Counted from the stretch's first letter, positions 1 to 8,255 are shown. The stretch is DNA of 36,907 bases from Bacteroidota bacterium (GCA_024280295.1 JAJRQK010000012.1:1-36907); one strand, 5' to 3'. Notes: a model not told the origin generated them from the sequence alone. Made by a program: numbers and translations.

Positions 1-953
1 CATCAACACAAACACAAAATGTAGTGATTACAGATGTTACTGGACCAGTAGCAGATATCGCAGCATTAGCAGATGTAACGGCAGAATGTTCAGTAACAAC
101 ATTAACTGATCCAACAGCGACTGATAACTGTGGAGGAGTAGTAACTGTGACAAATGATGCGACACTTCCAATCACAACTCAAGGAACAACAGTAGTTACT
201 TGGACTTACACAGATGGAGCAGGAAACACATCAACACAAACACAAAACGTAGTGATTACAGATGTTACTGCACCAGTAGCAGCCGCATCACTTCCAGATC
301 TTGGAGGTGTTTGTTCAGTTGACGCACCAGTAGCACCAACAGCAACGGATAATTGTGCAGGTTCGGTGATAGGTACAACTGCTACAATATTCCCAGTAAC
401 GACCATTGGAACAACAGTTGTTACATGGACGTATGATGATGGGAATGGGAATACTACAACACAAACACAGGATATTGTTATTCTTGGTGTGGATGTAACT
501 ACATCTTTAAGTGTAGATGGGGTAACAATTACTGCTAATAATAGTCTTGCAACCTATCAATGGATTGATTGTAGTGACAACTCATTGATAGCTGGTGAAA
601 CAAACCAAAACTTCTCTCCAATAGCAAATGGTAACTATGCGGTTATTGTGACTGAAGGAAGTTGTATTGATACTTCCGCTTGTGTGACAGTTAGTACAGT
701 TGGAGTAGAAACACTTTCGATTTCGAAATTGACGGTTTATCCAAACCCATCATTAGATGGATACTTCACTGTAAGTTATGATGGAACAATTGAAGCAATT
801 GAAATTTTAGATATGTTAGGAAGAATAATTATGCTTCCTGTTGATTTGAATTTAGGTGTTGTAGATGGATCTAAACTAGAAGATGGTCGATACATCATTA
901 GAGTTGAGACAGCTAACGGATATATATTATCTGAAATCGTCATTACAAATTAA
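1..953 (+). CDS. HYR-repeat surface protein, T9SS type A sorting domain (5'-truncated)
   Basis: The gene is cut by the left edge; the open frame runs from base 3 with no real start codon (the GTG at 24 is an internal Val). The visible part has HYR-like beta-sandwich repeats marked by 'ATDNC', 'GTTVVTWTY' and 'NVVITDVT', with a unit of about 76 residues (228 bp). An Ig-like stretch holding 'YQWIDCSDNS' follows, and then a C-terminal type A sorting domain that starts near 'VYPNPS' (about nt 738-953). T9SS exports such proteins across the outer membrane and anchors or releases them after the sorting domain is removed. It is a close paralogue of the next gene. A role as an adhesin or other surface structural protein is inferred; no catalytic motif is visible. 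A strong terminator follows. Confidence 0.85.
   Translation, partial: STQTQNVVITDVTGPVADIAALADVTAECSVTTLTDPTATDNCGGVVTVTNDATLPITTQGTTVVTWTYTDGAGNTSTQTQNVVITDVTAPVAAASLPDLGGVCSVDAPVAPTATDNCAGSVIGTTATIFPVTTIGTTVVTWTYDDGNGNTTTQTQDIVILGVDVTTSLSVDGVTITANNSLATYQWIDCSDNSLIAGETNQNFSPIANGNYAVIVTEGSCIDTSACVTVSTVGVETLSISKLTVYPNPSLDGYFTVSYDGTIEAIEILDMLGRIIMLPVDLNLGVVDGSKLEDGRYIIRVETANGYILSEIVITN
3..280 (+). repeat. 228-bp in-frame tandem repeat (HYR modules)
   Basis: The segment starting tcaacacaaacacaaaa at base 3 recurs almost identically at 231, a period of 228 bp or 76 codons. Both copies continue through gattacagatgttact and accagtagcag. The near-identity at DNA level suggests recent duplication or gene conversion between modules, and further copies probably lie beyond the left edge. 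Confidence 0.8.
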
Positions 954-974
954 AATTCTAATAATCTATAATTT

Positions 975-1002
975 AAAGGTCGCCAATTTTGGCGACCTTT
1001 TT
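975..1002 (+). terminator. Rho-independent terminator
   Basis: A perfect stem aaaggtcgcc / ggcgaccttt encloses a 6-nt loop and is followed by T residues, 22 bp after the stop codon of the upstream HYR gene. The A-tract before the stem would also let it work on the opposite strand. Confidence 0.85.
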
Positions 1003-1038
1003 CATGTTTGATTAATCGATGAATGCCTGAAAATTAGA

Positions 1039-1072
1039 TTTGTGAAAGAATTGTTTTATTTAACTATATTTG
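1039..1072 (+). promoter_or_regulatory. Bacteroidota-type promoter for the 638-aa HYR protein
   Basis: TATATTTG at 1065-1072 matches the -7 consensus TAnnTTTG of the Bacteroidota primary sigma factor. A TTTG lies at 1039-1042, with spacing of 22 nt, slightly long. The start codon follows 26 nt after the -7 box. Confidence 0.55.
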
Positions 1073-1097
1073 TTTAAAACTTCTACATCCATTTTTT

Positions 1098-3014
1098 ATG
1101 AAAAATTCTAGCACATTGAGATTGAGAGAAATAGGAAGTATCACCATTTTATTAGTGGTATTCTTATTTTCAAACGCAACAATTTTTGCCCAATTAACAG
1201 TTACAAAAACATATACAGCACCCTCTTCAGTAACCGTTGACGGTTGTGGGTTGTATTGCACAAACCTTCCTGGAATAACATTCTCTGCTGCAGATTTCAC
1301 TGCGGGTGTTTGTCAAGTTGCCGACGTGAATATCAGTATCACTTGGGCTAAAACTGACGGATCATGTTCGTCACCAGCTTTAGGAAATTCATTCCATAAT
1401 GAGACTAATTTTAGAATTGATGGACCAGCTGGAAACGAAATTTTGGTTGTTCCTGGTACATATACAGGAAGTGCTAGTATTTCTGCTGTTACAACAATAT
1501 TAGATCAAGCAGCAGCATCAGTAATTGGAGGTGTGACCCCTGTTTCAGGAACATTCATACCTAATAACGGTAATTTAGATAATTATATTGGAACTGATCC
1601 CTTTGGTACGTGGACGCTACGGGCGGGTGATACAGGAGGAGGAGATCCTCTTTGTATCGTTGGGTATTCTGTGACAATTACAATGAGTGCAGCTATAGAT
1701 GCGGATGGAGACAGTTACACTATATGTGGAGGAGATTGTGATGATAATGATCCTCTTGTTAACCCAGGAGTGACTGAAATTACATGTGATGGAATTGACA
1801 ATGATTGTAATCCGTTAACTTTGGATGATCCAACCCCTCCGATAGCACTTTGTCAATCAATTAATGTCTACCTAGATGGTAGTGGTCTTGCTTCGATCAC
1901 CGCTGCTCAAATTGATATGGGATCAACAGATAATTGTACCCTTGTATCTCTGAGTGTTTCACCAAGTTCATTTGCATGTACGGATTTAGGTTCTCAGAAC
2001 GTTATTTTATCTGTTACGGATGGAATTGGTAACACGAGTACATGTGCAACTACTGTAATGGTAATTGATACACTCGCTCCAATTGCTGATTCGCTTTCGC
2101 TTCCAGATGTTACTGGTTACTGTCAAGTAGATACGATAGCTGTAACGCCAACTGCAATAGATAATTGTGTGGGAGCGATGGTTACAGTAACAAATGATGC
2201 CACATACCCAATTACTTCAGCAGGAACTACTGTTATTACTTGGACTTATGCAGATACTAGTGGAAATACGAGTATTCAAACTCAAAATGTAATTATTACT
2301 GACACTCTTGCTCCAATTGCAGATGCAGGATCTTTAGTAGATCTTAACGGATGTAATTCAGTTATGATGCCAATCGCTCCAACTGCTACAGACGACTGTG
2401 CAGGATCGGTAACTGGAACTACAACAACAACCTTCCCAATCACAAGTAGTGGAACAACAATCGTTACTTGGACTTATGATGATGGAAATGGTAATACTTC
2501 AACGCAAATGCAAAATGTGATTGTCGCAATTGCTGATGCAGGAGTTACTGAATCTGGGTTTGTTATTACAGCAGATGCAATAGGTGCTATGTATCAATGG
2601 TTAGATTGTGATAATGCAATGGCTATTATCGTTGGAGCAACTTCTCAGTCTTACACTGCATCTACTACAGGTAATTACGCAGTAGAAGTAACAGAGAATG
2701 GATGTGTTGATACTTCAGTTTGTACATTAATTGATTACTCTGGATTAAATCCTCTTGAATTAATTGAAGTTTCAATTTATCCAAATCCAACAGATGGAAT
2801 CTTTAGTGTTGAGTTTAGTGGTAACACAGGTGAAAATCTTGAAATGAGAATAATTGACATAGCTGGACGAATTATCGTTAGCGAAACGTTTATAGGGATT
2901 TCTGGTTCGCACGTTGAAAAAGTAGATATTTCGCAAAACGAACAAGGTGTATATATCATTAACTTGTTTGGAGATAATGGTTTGATCTTATCTAAACGAA
3001 TTTTAAAGAAGTAG
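1098..3014 (+). CDS. T9SS surface protein: P-domain-like region, MopE-type motif, HYR repeats
   Basis: This is a secreted multidomain protein of 638 residues. A signal peptide (about residues 1-32, ending 'FAQ') is followed by a region resembling the proprotein-convertase P-domain (about 35-197, with 'FGTWTLRAGDTG'). Next comes an Asp/Cys-rich putative metal-binding motif of MopE type (201-244: 'DADGDSY', 'GGDCDDNDP', 'CDGIDNDC'). Three HYR-like modules (about 248-485), an Ig-like segment with 'YQWLDCDNA', and a type A T9SS sorting domain from 'IYPNPTDGIF' complete it. The acidic motif probably binds calcium or another divalent ion. The gene stands alone between two terminators with its own promoter. 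It is probably an adhesin or surface-layer component; the role is inferred from architecture only. Confidence 0.88.
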   Translation: MKNSSTLRLREIGSITILLVVFLFSNATIFAQLTVTKTYTAPSSVTVDGCGLYCTNLPGITFSAADFTAGVCQVADVNISITWAKTDGSCSSPALGNSFHNETNFRIDGPAGNEILVVPGTYTGSASISAVTTILDQAAASVIGGVTPVSGTFIPNNGNLDNYIGTDPFGTWTLRAGDTGGGDPLCIVGYSVTITMSAAIDADGDSYTICGGDCDDNDPLVNPGVTEITCDGIDNDCNPLTLDDPTPPIALCQSINVYLDGSGLASITAAQIDMGSTDNCTLVSLSVSPSSFACTDLGSQNVILSVTDGIGNTSTCATTVMVIDTLAPIADSLSLPDVTGYCQVDTIAVTPTAIDNCVGAMVTVTNDATYPITSAGTTVITWTYADTSGNTSIQTQNVIITDTLAPIADAGSLVDLNGCNSVMMPIAPTATDDCAGSVTGTTTTTFPITSSGTTIVTWTYDDGNGNTSTQMQNVIVAIADAGVTESGFVITADAIGAMYQWLDCDNAMAIIVGATSQSYTASTTGNYAVEVTENGCVDTSVCTLIDYSGLNPLELIEVSIYPNPTDGIFSVEFSGNTGENLEMRIIDIAGRIIVSETFIGISGSHVEKVDISQNEQGVYIINLFGDNGLILSKRILKK

Positions 3015-3035
3015 ATTAGTGAAATAAATTTATAG

Positions 3036-3067
3036 TCCGCTGATGTTATTCATCAGCGGATTTTTTA
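3036..3067 (+). terminator. Rho-independent terminator
   Basis: A perfect 10-bp stem tccgctgatg / catcagcgga encloses the loop ttatt and is followed by ttttttattt. It lies 22 bp after the stop codon of the 638-aa HYR protein gene. Confidence 0.92.
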
Positions 3068-3197
3068 TTTATTAATGAATCAATAATTGTTTGGATTAAT
3101 ATGTTCTTTCAAAAAACTGTTTGAACTCAGATGGCTTGTTGTGTAGTACTTCTTGTTTAGAAATCGGTTTTTATTGGCCTCAAAAAGAATTGAAACT

Positions 3198-3214
3198 ATG
3201 CACTTTCAGTGCAT
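3198..3214 (+). repeat. Hairpin at the likely left end of an IS200/IS605-type remnant
   Basis: A perfect 7-bp stem atgcact / agtgcat with a ttc loop lies about 40 bp before the transposase remnant. IS200/IS605 elements have sub-terminal hairpins of this kind that TnpA recognises as single strands. The assignment depends on its position beside the remnant. Confidence 0.5.
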
Positions 3215-3252
3215 CTCGCTTTAGCTTCTAAAAATTTTCCATCTTTGTTTAT

Positions 3253-3431
3253 GTGAAAAATCAAAGAACATCTGGTCAGTCAGTTTCAATATTGACTGTT
3301 CACATTGTTTGGGCAATAGAATATGGATTTGGAGTACCGGGAATATAATAGATAAAATGGTGGATGAGTATCTTGAGCATCATAGGAAACCAAATGATGA
3401 GGACGGCTCCAATTTCATCCTAGAAGAATAG
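3253..3431 (+). pseudogene. tnpA: IS200/IS605-type tyrosine (Y1) transposase remnant, internally deleted and frameshifted
   Basis: From GTG 3253 the frame gives 'SILTVHIVWAIEYGFG', which resembles the start of IS200-like TnpA proteins ('..LTVHLVWxTKYR'), and stops at 3348. From about 3330 another frame gives 'WSTGNIIDKMVDEYLEHH' and 'KPNDEDGSNFILEE' to a TAG at 3429-3431, the typical TnpA C-terminus. One missing T near 3328-3330 would rejoin the frames. Complete proteins are roughly 140-150 residues, so the middle, including the HUH motif region, is missing. The fused junction 'HIVWAIEYGF' looks like the N-terminal 'HLVW' merged with the C-terminal 'FWAIGYGFW', as expected from a short-homology deletion. 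The element cannot move itself. Confidence 0.75.
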
Positions 3432-3439
3432 TATGAACT

Positions 3440-3496
3440 GAATACTTAGCCAGATGTAACTTCGGTATAACAAGAATCAAGTCAATGTAAGTATTC
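3440..3496 (+). repeat. 9-bp inverted repeat after the IS200-like remnant
   Basis: gaatactta at 3440-3448 and its exact complement taagtattc at 3488-3496 are separated by 39 bp. Within the loop lies taacttcggtata, which could form a small UUCG-capped hairpin. It may be the right end of the IS200-like remnant. No function is proven. Confidence 0.35.
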
Positions 3497-3683
3497 AAGG
3501 TGCTTTTTTTCTACAAAAGCGCAATTAATTTTCAATTCCTCTCCAACTTTTAGCCTTGATCCCATTAATGTATAAAAAAGCTCCATCTCTCGATGAAGCC
3601 TAAAGTTGTCCCACTAGGTTGTGAACTTTCTTTACATACTGTAACTCTGCTTTACAACCGTAACATGCTAATTAATGTAACAG
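3497..3683. other. Gene-free sequence between transposon remnants
   Basis: No open frame or recognisable protein match is visible on either strand. The segment is probably the further decayed body or end of the neighbouring insertion sequences. Confidence 0.4.
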
Positions 3684-3952
3684 CTAAAATAAGGTCAATT
3701 GTTGCACATGGAACCTGTCTGTTACTATTACTGCTTTTGGAAAACCTTGAACAGTAATTTCATTCAGAAAGCCCTTTGAGCTCAGTTTTATACTCTCAAA
3801 CTCTACGGGTGTGTCATTTTTTTCTTCAAAGAATAATGCAATTCTTCACCGGATTTCTCGTAGTCAACTACCTCGAAATAATCTACAAGAAACTCCGGAA
3901 TCAACAACTTTAATAATCCTAAATCAATCAAATTATACGTTTCAGGATTCAA
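3684..3952 (-). pseudogene. ISL3/ISAon1-type transposase remnant (ORF A fused to ORF B fragment)
   Basis: On the minus strand a frame from TTG (3952-3950, probably a mutated ATG) reads 'NPETYNLIDLGLLKLLIPEF', then 'VDYFEVVDYEKSGEELH', to a TAG. A one-base shift continues 'EFESIKLSSKGFLNEITVQG'. This matches the small N-terminal ORF of ISAon1-like ISL3-family elements common in Bacteroidota. The frame runs directly into 'FPKAVIVTDRFHVQQL', a motif of the catalytic DDE transposase ORF, and stops at 3684. Most of both ORFs has been lost by an internal deletion. The family assignment is from memory of the family, not from a search. Confidence 0.65.
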
Positions 3953-3976
3953 AGGTTATATTTTTTTCTCAAATTT

Positions 3977-4222
3977 CACTCCATAGGTTTTTGTCATGAT
4001 CCTTAACAAGACAATTTGCATTGCTGTAGGATTAAAACGTGATGGAAAAAAGAAGTCTTAGGTCTGTGGCTTGGAAAGAACGACTTAACTGCCTTTTAGA
4101 TGAGTGTTTTGGCCGACATCAGAGCTCGTGGTGTAGAGGATATATTAATTCCCGCATCGGATAATCTGAATGGTTTTCTACACTAGTTTATGATTATTTT
4201 TGAGGGTAGACTGATTTTATGA
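3977..4222 (+). pseudogene. IS256-type (mutator) transposase remnant
   Basis: Fragments of an IS256-family DDE transposase lie in shifted frames. 'IAVGLKRDGKK' is followed after a one-base shift by 'KEVLGLWLGKND', then a TAG where Trp is expected (TGG to TAG), then 'MSVLADIRARGVEDILI' and 'DNLNGF'. The text then jumps to 'MIIFEGRLIL' and a stop at 4222, which resembles the C-terminus of Bacteroidota IS256 transposases. Upstream, 'FCHD' (3977-4000) may be an earlier piece. Full-length proteins are about 400 residues, so most is deleted. The sequence after the stop (4228-4275, ttacacacttagcgg and gaattgtgtc) may contain the element's end. Confidence 0.75.
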
Positions 4223-4334
4223 AACTTTCGGCTTACACACTTAGCGGAATTGTGTCATTTAACACATAATCCTGTCAGTCTTATGTCTTCGTGTCTTACA
4301 ACCTCATCTCTTAATATCTTCTTACCTTTACCCC

Positions 4335-5162
4335 ATGGGACCAATTGGCGTTTTTGATTCAGGATATGGCGGATTAACTATTCTTAAGGATTTGAGAAAT
4401 CGATTGCCCGAATATGACTTCCTCTACCTTGGTGACAATGCACGCACTCCCTACGGCACACAATCTTATGACGTCGTCTATGAATTTACACTTCAGGCAG
4501 TAAAAGAATTGTTTAATCGAGGATGTGAACTAGTAATTGTTGCCTGTAATACAGCATCGGCAAAAGCATTGCGAACAATTCAACAAAAGGATTTACCCAA
4601 TTTGGCACCAAATAAACGCGTTTTAGGTGTAATTCGACCAAGTGCTGAAGTCGTTGGTAGTTATTCTGTATCTCGAAATATTGGAGTTTTGGCAACGCAA
4701 GGAACTGTTCAATCAGAGTCTTATGTGATCGAAATCGCAAACTTTTCACCGGATTGTACTGTATTTCAGCAAGCTTGTCCTTTGTGGGTTCCCCTCATCG
4801 AAAACAATGAATATGAAACAGATGCAGGAAAACAATTCATCCAAAGAGATGTTCAAAAACTACTCGATAAAAATGATAAAATAGATACGATCATTCTAGG
4901 TTGCACTCACTACCCAGTCTTAATGGATTATATTGTAAGTATTTTACCATCATCAGTTAAGGTAATTGCTCAAGGTGAAATCGTTGCAGAAAGTTTGGTC
5001 GATTATCTCGAACGTCATCCGAAAATTGCTGATCGTTGTTCGAAAAAAAGTGAATTAGCTTTCTTAACTTCTGAACCCACTGCCGAATTTGATGTAAATG
5101 CTTCTAAGTTTATGAATCTCGAAGTGAAATCAAAGCACATTAATTTTACAATAAAACATTAA
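4335..5162 (+). CDS. murI: Glutamate racemase
   Basis: This cytoplasmic enzyme interconverts L- and D-glutamate, supplying D-Glu for peptidoglycan. The N-terminal 'GVFDSGYGGLTILKDL' and 'YLGDNARTPYG' are family signatures. The two catalytic cysteines sit in 'VACNTASAKALR' (Cys71) and 'LGCTHYPVL' (Cys190, followed by His192). The length of 275 residues is normal and all key residues are present. The ATG at 4335 is the only sensible start, directly before 'GPIGVFDSG'. It stands alone, downstream of the insertion-sequence graveyard, with taccttta just before the start that could be a -7 element for a nearly leaderless transcript. Confidence 0.97.
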   Translation: MGPIGVFDSGYGGLTILKDLRNRLPEYDFLYLGDNARTPYGTQSYDVVYEFTLQAVKELFNRGCELVIVACNTASAKALRTIQQKDLPNLAPNKRVLGVIRPSAEVVGSYSVSRNIGVLATQGTVQSESYVIEIANFSPDCTVFQQACPLWVPLIENNEYETDAGKQFIQRDVQKLLDKNDKIDTIILGCTHYPVLMDYIVSILPSSVKVIAQGEIVAESLVDYLERHPKIADRCSKKSELAFLTSEPTAEFDVNASKFMNLEVKSKHINFTIKH

Positions 5163-5224
5163 AAAGTGAAATTATTAACAGGTGCAATTCTTCATGCATC
5201 CTTTTTTAAATGTCTTACGTCTAG

Positions 5225-5258
5225 TTTTGGAATGAAGACAGATAAATGTCTACCTTTG
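5225..5258 (+). promoter_or_regulatory. Bacteroidota-type promoter for the two-gene operon 5305-8235
   Basis: TTTTG at 5225-5229 and TACCTTTG at 5251-5258 match the -33 and -7 consensus with 21-nt spacing. The first start codon is 46 nt downstream of the -7 box. Confidence 0.65.
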
Positions 5259-5304
5259 TAACTGGAACTGTTAAAAGCAGTACAAACCAATTAATTACTA
5301 TTAC

Positions 5305-5760
5305 ATGAAAAGAATGAAATTTAAGATGATCTTGCCATTGCTGACGTTGTGTTCAGTATTATTTTCTACCATAGCTTTTTCGCAGGCGAGTTCTGATAAG
5401 CCATCTAATAAGTGGGAAGTCATTTATCAACAAGATGGAATTGTAATCTCTACGCGAATGGATAATTGCAGAATAGGAAAAGCAAAGTTTCCAAGCCAGT
5501 ATGTTTTTTTGAAAATAGAAAACAATAATGAAGAGTCTAAAACTGTTAACTATGATTTTGGACTTCAATACTATGAGGGTTGCAGCGGTTGTCAAGAAGA
5601 AAGTGAATTCCATTATGCAATTTCTATCACTGGTAATTCTTTTCTAGAAGCAGATTGTAATTTTGAAAATTATGGTTTATCTCGGATAGTATCAAATCCC
5701 AACCTCGATGGTGGATGGAAATATGAGTCTTTGAAAATAACTAATGTACAAATCGACTAA
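5305..5760 (+). CDS. Small exported protein of unknown function
   Basis: The product has 151 residues with a clear signal peptide (about residues 1-27, 'LPLLTLCSVLFSTIAFS', then 'QAS'). The mature part contains 'GWEVIYQQDGI'-like text (here 'KWEVIYQQDGIVISTRMDNC') and a 'CSGCQEES' cluster and is rich in beta-strand-type residues. No family is recognised. It has its own promoter, and its stop codon is only 12 bp before the next start, so it is probably co-transcribed with the large type B T9SS protein and may be its partner in the envelope. That partnership is inference. Confidence 0.7.
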   Translation: MKRMKFKMILPLLTLCSVLFSTIAFSQASSDKPSNKWEVIYQQDGIVISTRMDNCRIGKAKFPSQYVFLKIENNNEESKTVNYDFGLQYYEGCSGCQEESEFHYAISITGNSFLEADCNFENYGLSRIVSNPNLDGGWKYESLKITNVQID

Positions 5761-5772
5761 TAACTACTACTC

Positions 5773-8235
5773 ATGAAAATTTTATTACTTTTTACTTTTG
5801 TCATCTTTCAGATGACGAGTTCCGCGCAATTGTGTACAATTAGTGTTACTCCTGCTGGCCCAGTAACCTTATGCCCTGGGGACTCCGTTCTTGTTACTGC
5901 AATTGGTAATCTCTTGAGTGCAGGTCAGGCCTTTGATTTTAATACAGGAGTAATCCCCTCGGGTTGGTCTTCAGTTGGATCAGCCTCGTTTGCAACTCCA
6001 TGTGGTCCAAGTATAGATGGTACTCCTTACTATTGGGCTTCAACTGCAGGAGGAACACCTGGCATTACTACTTCGGCAATTGACGTAACATGTGGAGGGG
6101 CGATTACGTTTGATATGGTGTATAGCATTCAGGGCGGAACATCACCTTGTGAGGGACCTGATTTAATGAATGAAGGAGTAAGTCTTCAATATAGTTTGAA
6201 TGGAGGTCTTACCTGGATCGATATTATATACTATGCTCCCGATGGCTTTTCTTATCCTGCGAATACTTTTGGGGGATCGGGTGCTTTACCTCCAGGAAAT
6301 CTTACTAATTATACATCTTGGAGTTCATTTTTTGTCCCTCTACCTGCTGGAGCATTAGGTCCTGGAACAATGTTTCAATGGGTACAGTTGAATTCGAGTG
6401 GGTCTTGCTGTGACAATTGGGGCATTGATAATATAATTATCAACGCAACAGGTTTACCATGTGGCTCCAATGTTGTATTAAACTGGGATAATGGCATCAT
6501 GGATACTAACTCTTTTTACATGGTACCTACTGGTGATACTTCTGTAGTAGCAATGGTCTTTGATACTACTGGTGTCCTTCAGTGCGTTTCAGATACAGTG
6601 TTTTTTAGTCTATATAATGGATTTGCCTATACCTTAGTGGATACTGTGGCGGTTAATTGCCCTAGTGATTCTATACAAGTGCAAGTTCTAAATCTATTTG
6701 GGGAATCGTTGCCAGTAACATACAATTGGAGTACTGGTGATACTACAAGTTCTACCTATTTGCCTGCAAACGGATTTGAACCTGACACAATTACATTTTA
6801 TGTAGATATTACCGACTCCTGTGGTTTTATGGCCTCAGACTCGGTAGTGCTGGTGGTCAGTCAAGATTTAATTGTTGACTCCCTTACATCTATCGATCAA
6901 GTAAATTGTGATCCCAACGGACAGGCTCAAGTCTTTGTGTCTGGAAATGTTGGCGCACTTAATTATTCATGGACAGGTCCTGGTTCTGGAGGTCCTGTTG
7001 TTTCAACAGGTAGTAATGTTATTGGTGGCACTGGTTGGTATTATGTTGATGTAAATGATGCTGTATGTAGTCTTTCCGACAGCATTTTTGTAGACAGCGT
7101 TCGAATTGATATGTTAACCTATGATCTAATTGATACAGCTTATTTGTATTGCCCAAATGATTCAATTCAGGTTGACGTTTTGAATATTGTCGGGGCGGAT
7201 CTGCCAATTCAGTTTAACTGGTCAACAGGTAGTAATGCAAGTTCAACGTATATCTATTCATCGAATAGTGAACAAGAAACAATCATTTATTATGTAGATT
7301 TTATTGATGATTGTGGCTTCACTAGATCTGATAGTGTAGTACTCATTGTAGATCAACTTCTTCAGGTGAGTTCTGTTACCCAGATACCAACTACTACTTG
7401 TCAGCCGGATGGATCTGTTCTTGGTGCTGTAACAGGTGTAACAGGTACAGCTAACTATCAGTGGAATGATCAATTAAACTTTAATAATCCTGGTTCAGGT
7501 TCATTTGTAAATACCGCAGGTTGGCAAAATATCGGAGCTGGATGGTATTACTTTACTGTTTCTGATAATGTTTGTTCTGTTCTTGACAGTGTGGAAGTGA
7601 TTGAACTTGCACCTCCAATTTCATCAATCATTGCGTCTCCAGTATATGGTTGTGTTGGTACCACTGTTACGCTTGTTAATAACAGCCTGAATACTACTTA
7701 TTATTACTGGGACTTTGATAATGGAAATAACACTTATATTGGAAACTCTTCTGCACAATCACAGACTTATTATTCGTCAGGAAATGTGATGTTAATTTCT
7801 TACTTAGATTCTTCTCAAACTTGTTCAGACACTAGTTATGTTCCAATTGACATAGTAGTTTGTGGATGTACAGATCCTCGTGCTCTAAATTATATTATTG
7901 ATGCTGTTGTGGACGATGGAGGTTGTGTATATCCAATTCCAGTTGTATTAGAGCCGAATATATTTACTCCAAATAATGATGGTGAAAATGATGTGTTATT
8001 TTTAGAGACTACCCATACGGTAATATTAGATCTGTTAGTCACCAATCGTTGGGGTAATGTCGTCTATGATCAATCGATTCCGATAGTTGTTCCTGGACAA
8101 CAAGTTGGTTGGGATGGCAGGTCTCCAAATGGCACTAAAGCTAATGAAGGAACGTACTTCTATCAATACACTGCAACAGGTATAAATGGTGATCTAGTGA
8201 GTGGACAAGGATTCGTCCAATTAGTTAGAGATTAG
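5773..8235 (+). CDS. Large secreted adhesin-like protein with T9SS type B (gliding motility) C-terminal domain
   Basis: The protein has 820 residues with a signal peptide ending near residue 18. An N-terminal region of about 200 residues is followed by two tandem modules of about 164 residues each, with matching landmarks 'NCPSDSIQVQVLN' / 'YCPNDSIQVDVLN', 'NWSTG', 'DSVVLVV' and 'GWYYVDV' / 'GWYYFTV'. A PKD-like domain has 'YYYWDFDNGN'. A short Asp/Cys motif 'GCTDPRALNY' comes next. The type B sorting domain occupies residues 727-820 ('FTPNNDGENDV', 'NRWGNVVYD', 'GWDGRSPNG', 'GTYFYQY'). Type B proteins are exported by T9SS and include SprB-like motility adhesins. A surface role is likely; the ligand is unknown. 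A terminator follows closely. Confidence 0.9.
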   Translation: MKILLLFTFVIFQMTSSAQLCTISVTPAGPVTLCPGDSVLVTAIGNLLSAGQAFDFNTGVIPSGWSSVGSASFATPCGPSIDGTPYYWASTAGGTPGITTSAIDVTCGGAITFDMVYSIQGGTSPCEGPDLMNEGVSLQYSLNGGLTWIDIIYYAPDGFSYPANTFGGSGALPPGNLTNYTSWSSFFVPLPAGALGPGTMFQWVQLNSSGSCCDNWGIDNIIINATGLPCGSNVVLNWDNGIMDTNSFYMVPTGDTSVVAMVFDTTGVLQCVSDTVFFSLYNGFAYTLVDTVAVNCPSDSIQVQVLNLFGESLPVTYNWSTGDTTSSTYLPANGFEPDTITFYVDITDSCGFMASDSVVLVVSQDLIVDSLTSIDQVNCDPNGQAQVFVSGNVGALNYSWTGPGSGGPVVSTGSNVIGGTGWYYVDVNDAVCSLSDSIFVDSVRIDMLTYDLIDTAYLYCPNDSIQVDVLNIVGADLPIQFNWSTGSNASSTYIYSSNSEQETIIYYVDFIDDCGFTRSDSVVLIVDQLLQVSSVTQIPTTTCQPDGSVLGAVTGVTGTANYQWNDQLNFNNPGSGSFVNTAGWQNIGAGWYYFTVSDNVCSVLDSVEVIELAPPISSIIASPVYGCVGTTVTLVNNSLNTTYYYWDFDNGNNTYIGNSSAQSQTYYSSGNVMLISYLDSSQTCSDTSYVPIDIVVCGCTDPRALNYIIDAVVDDGGCVYPIPVVLEPNIFTPNNDGENDVLFLETTHTVILDLLVTNRWGNVVYDQSIPIVVPGQQVGWDGRSPNGTKANEGTYFYQYTATGINGDLVSGQGFVQLVRD
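6638..7610 (+). repeat. Two diverged ~491-bp tandem coding modules in the type B protein
   Basis: The module beginning near 6638 recurs near 7129. The two copies share an ordered set of motifs at protein level but are clearly diverged at DNA level, indicating an older duplication than the 228-bp HYR repeats at the left edge. Confidence 0.7.
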
Positions 8236-8255
8236 ATAGAAAATATATTATTGAT

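Noticed and set aside
24-26. GTG at 24 as the start of the first gene
   Set aside because: The frame is open to base 3 and the text before it (TSTQTQN) belongs to the repeat, so the real start is outside the window.
1-480. Repeated short motifs that might suggest a CRISPR array
   Set aside because: The 228-bp period is in frame and encodes HYR modules; there are no short palindromic repeats with unique spacers and no cas genes.
3811-3999. 62-residue plus-strand reading frame
   Set aside because: It is antisense to the ISL3-like transposase remnant and runs into the IS256 remnant; no signal or family pattern supports it.
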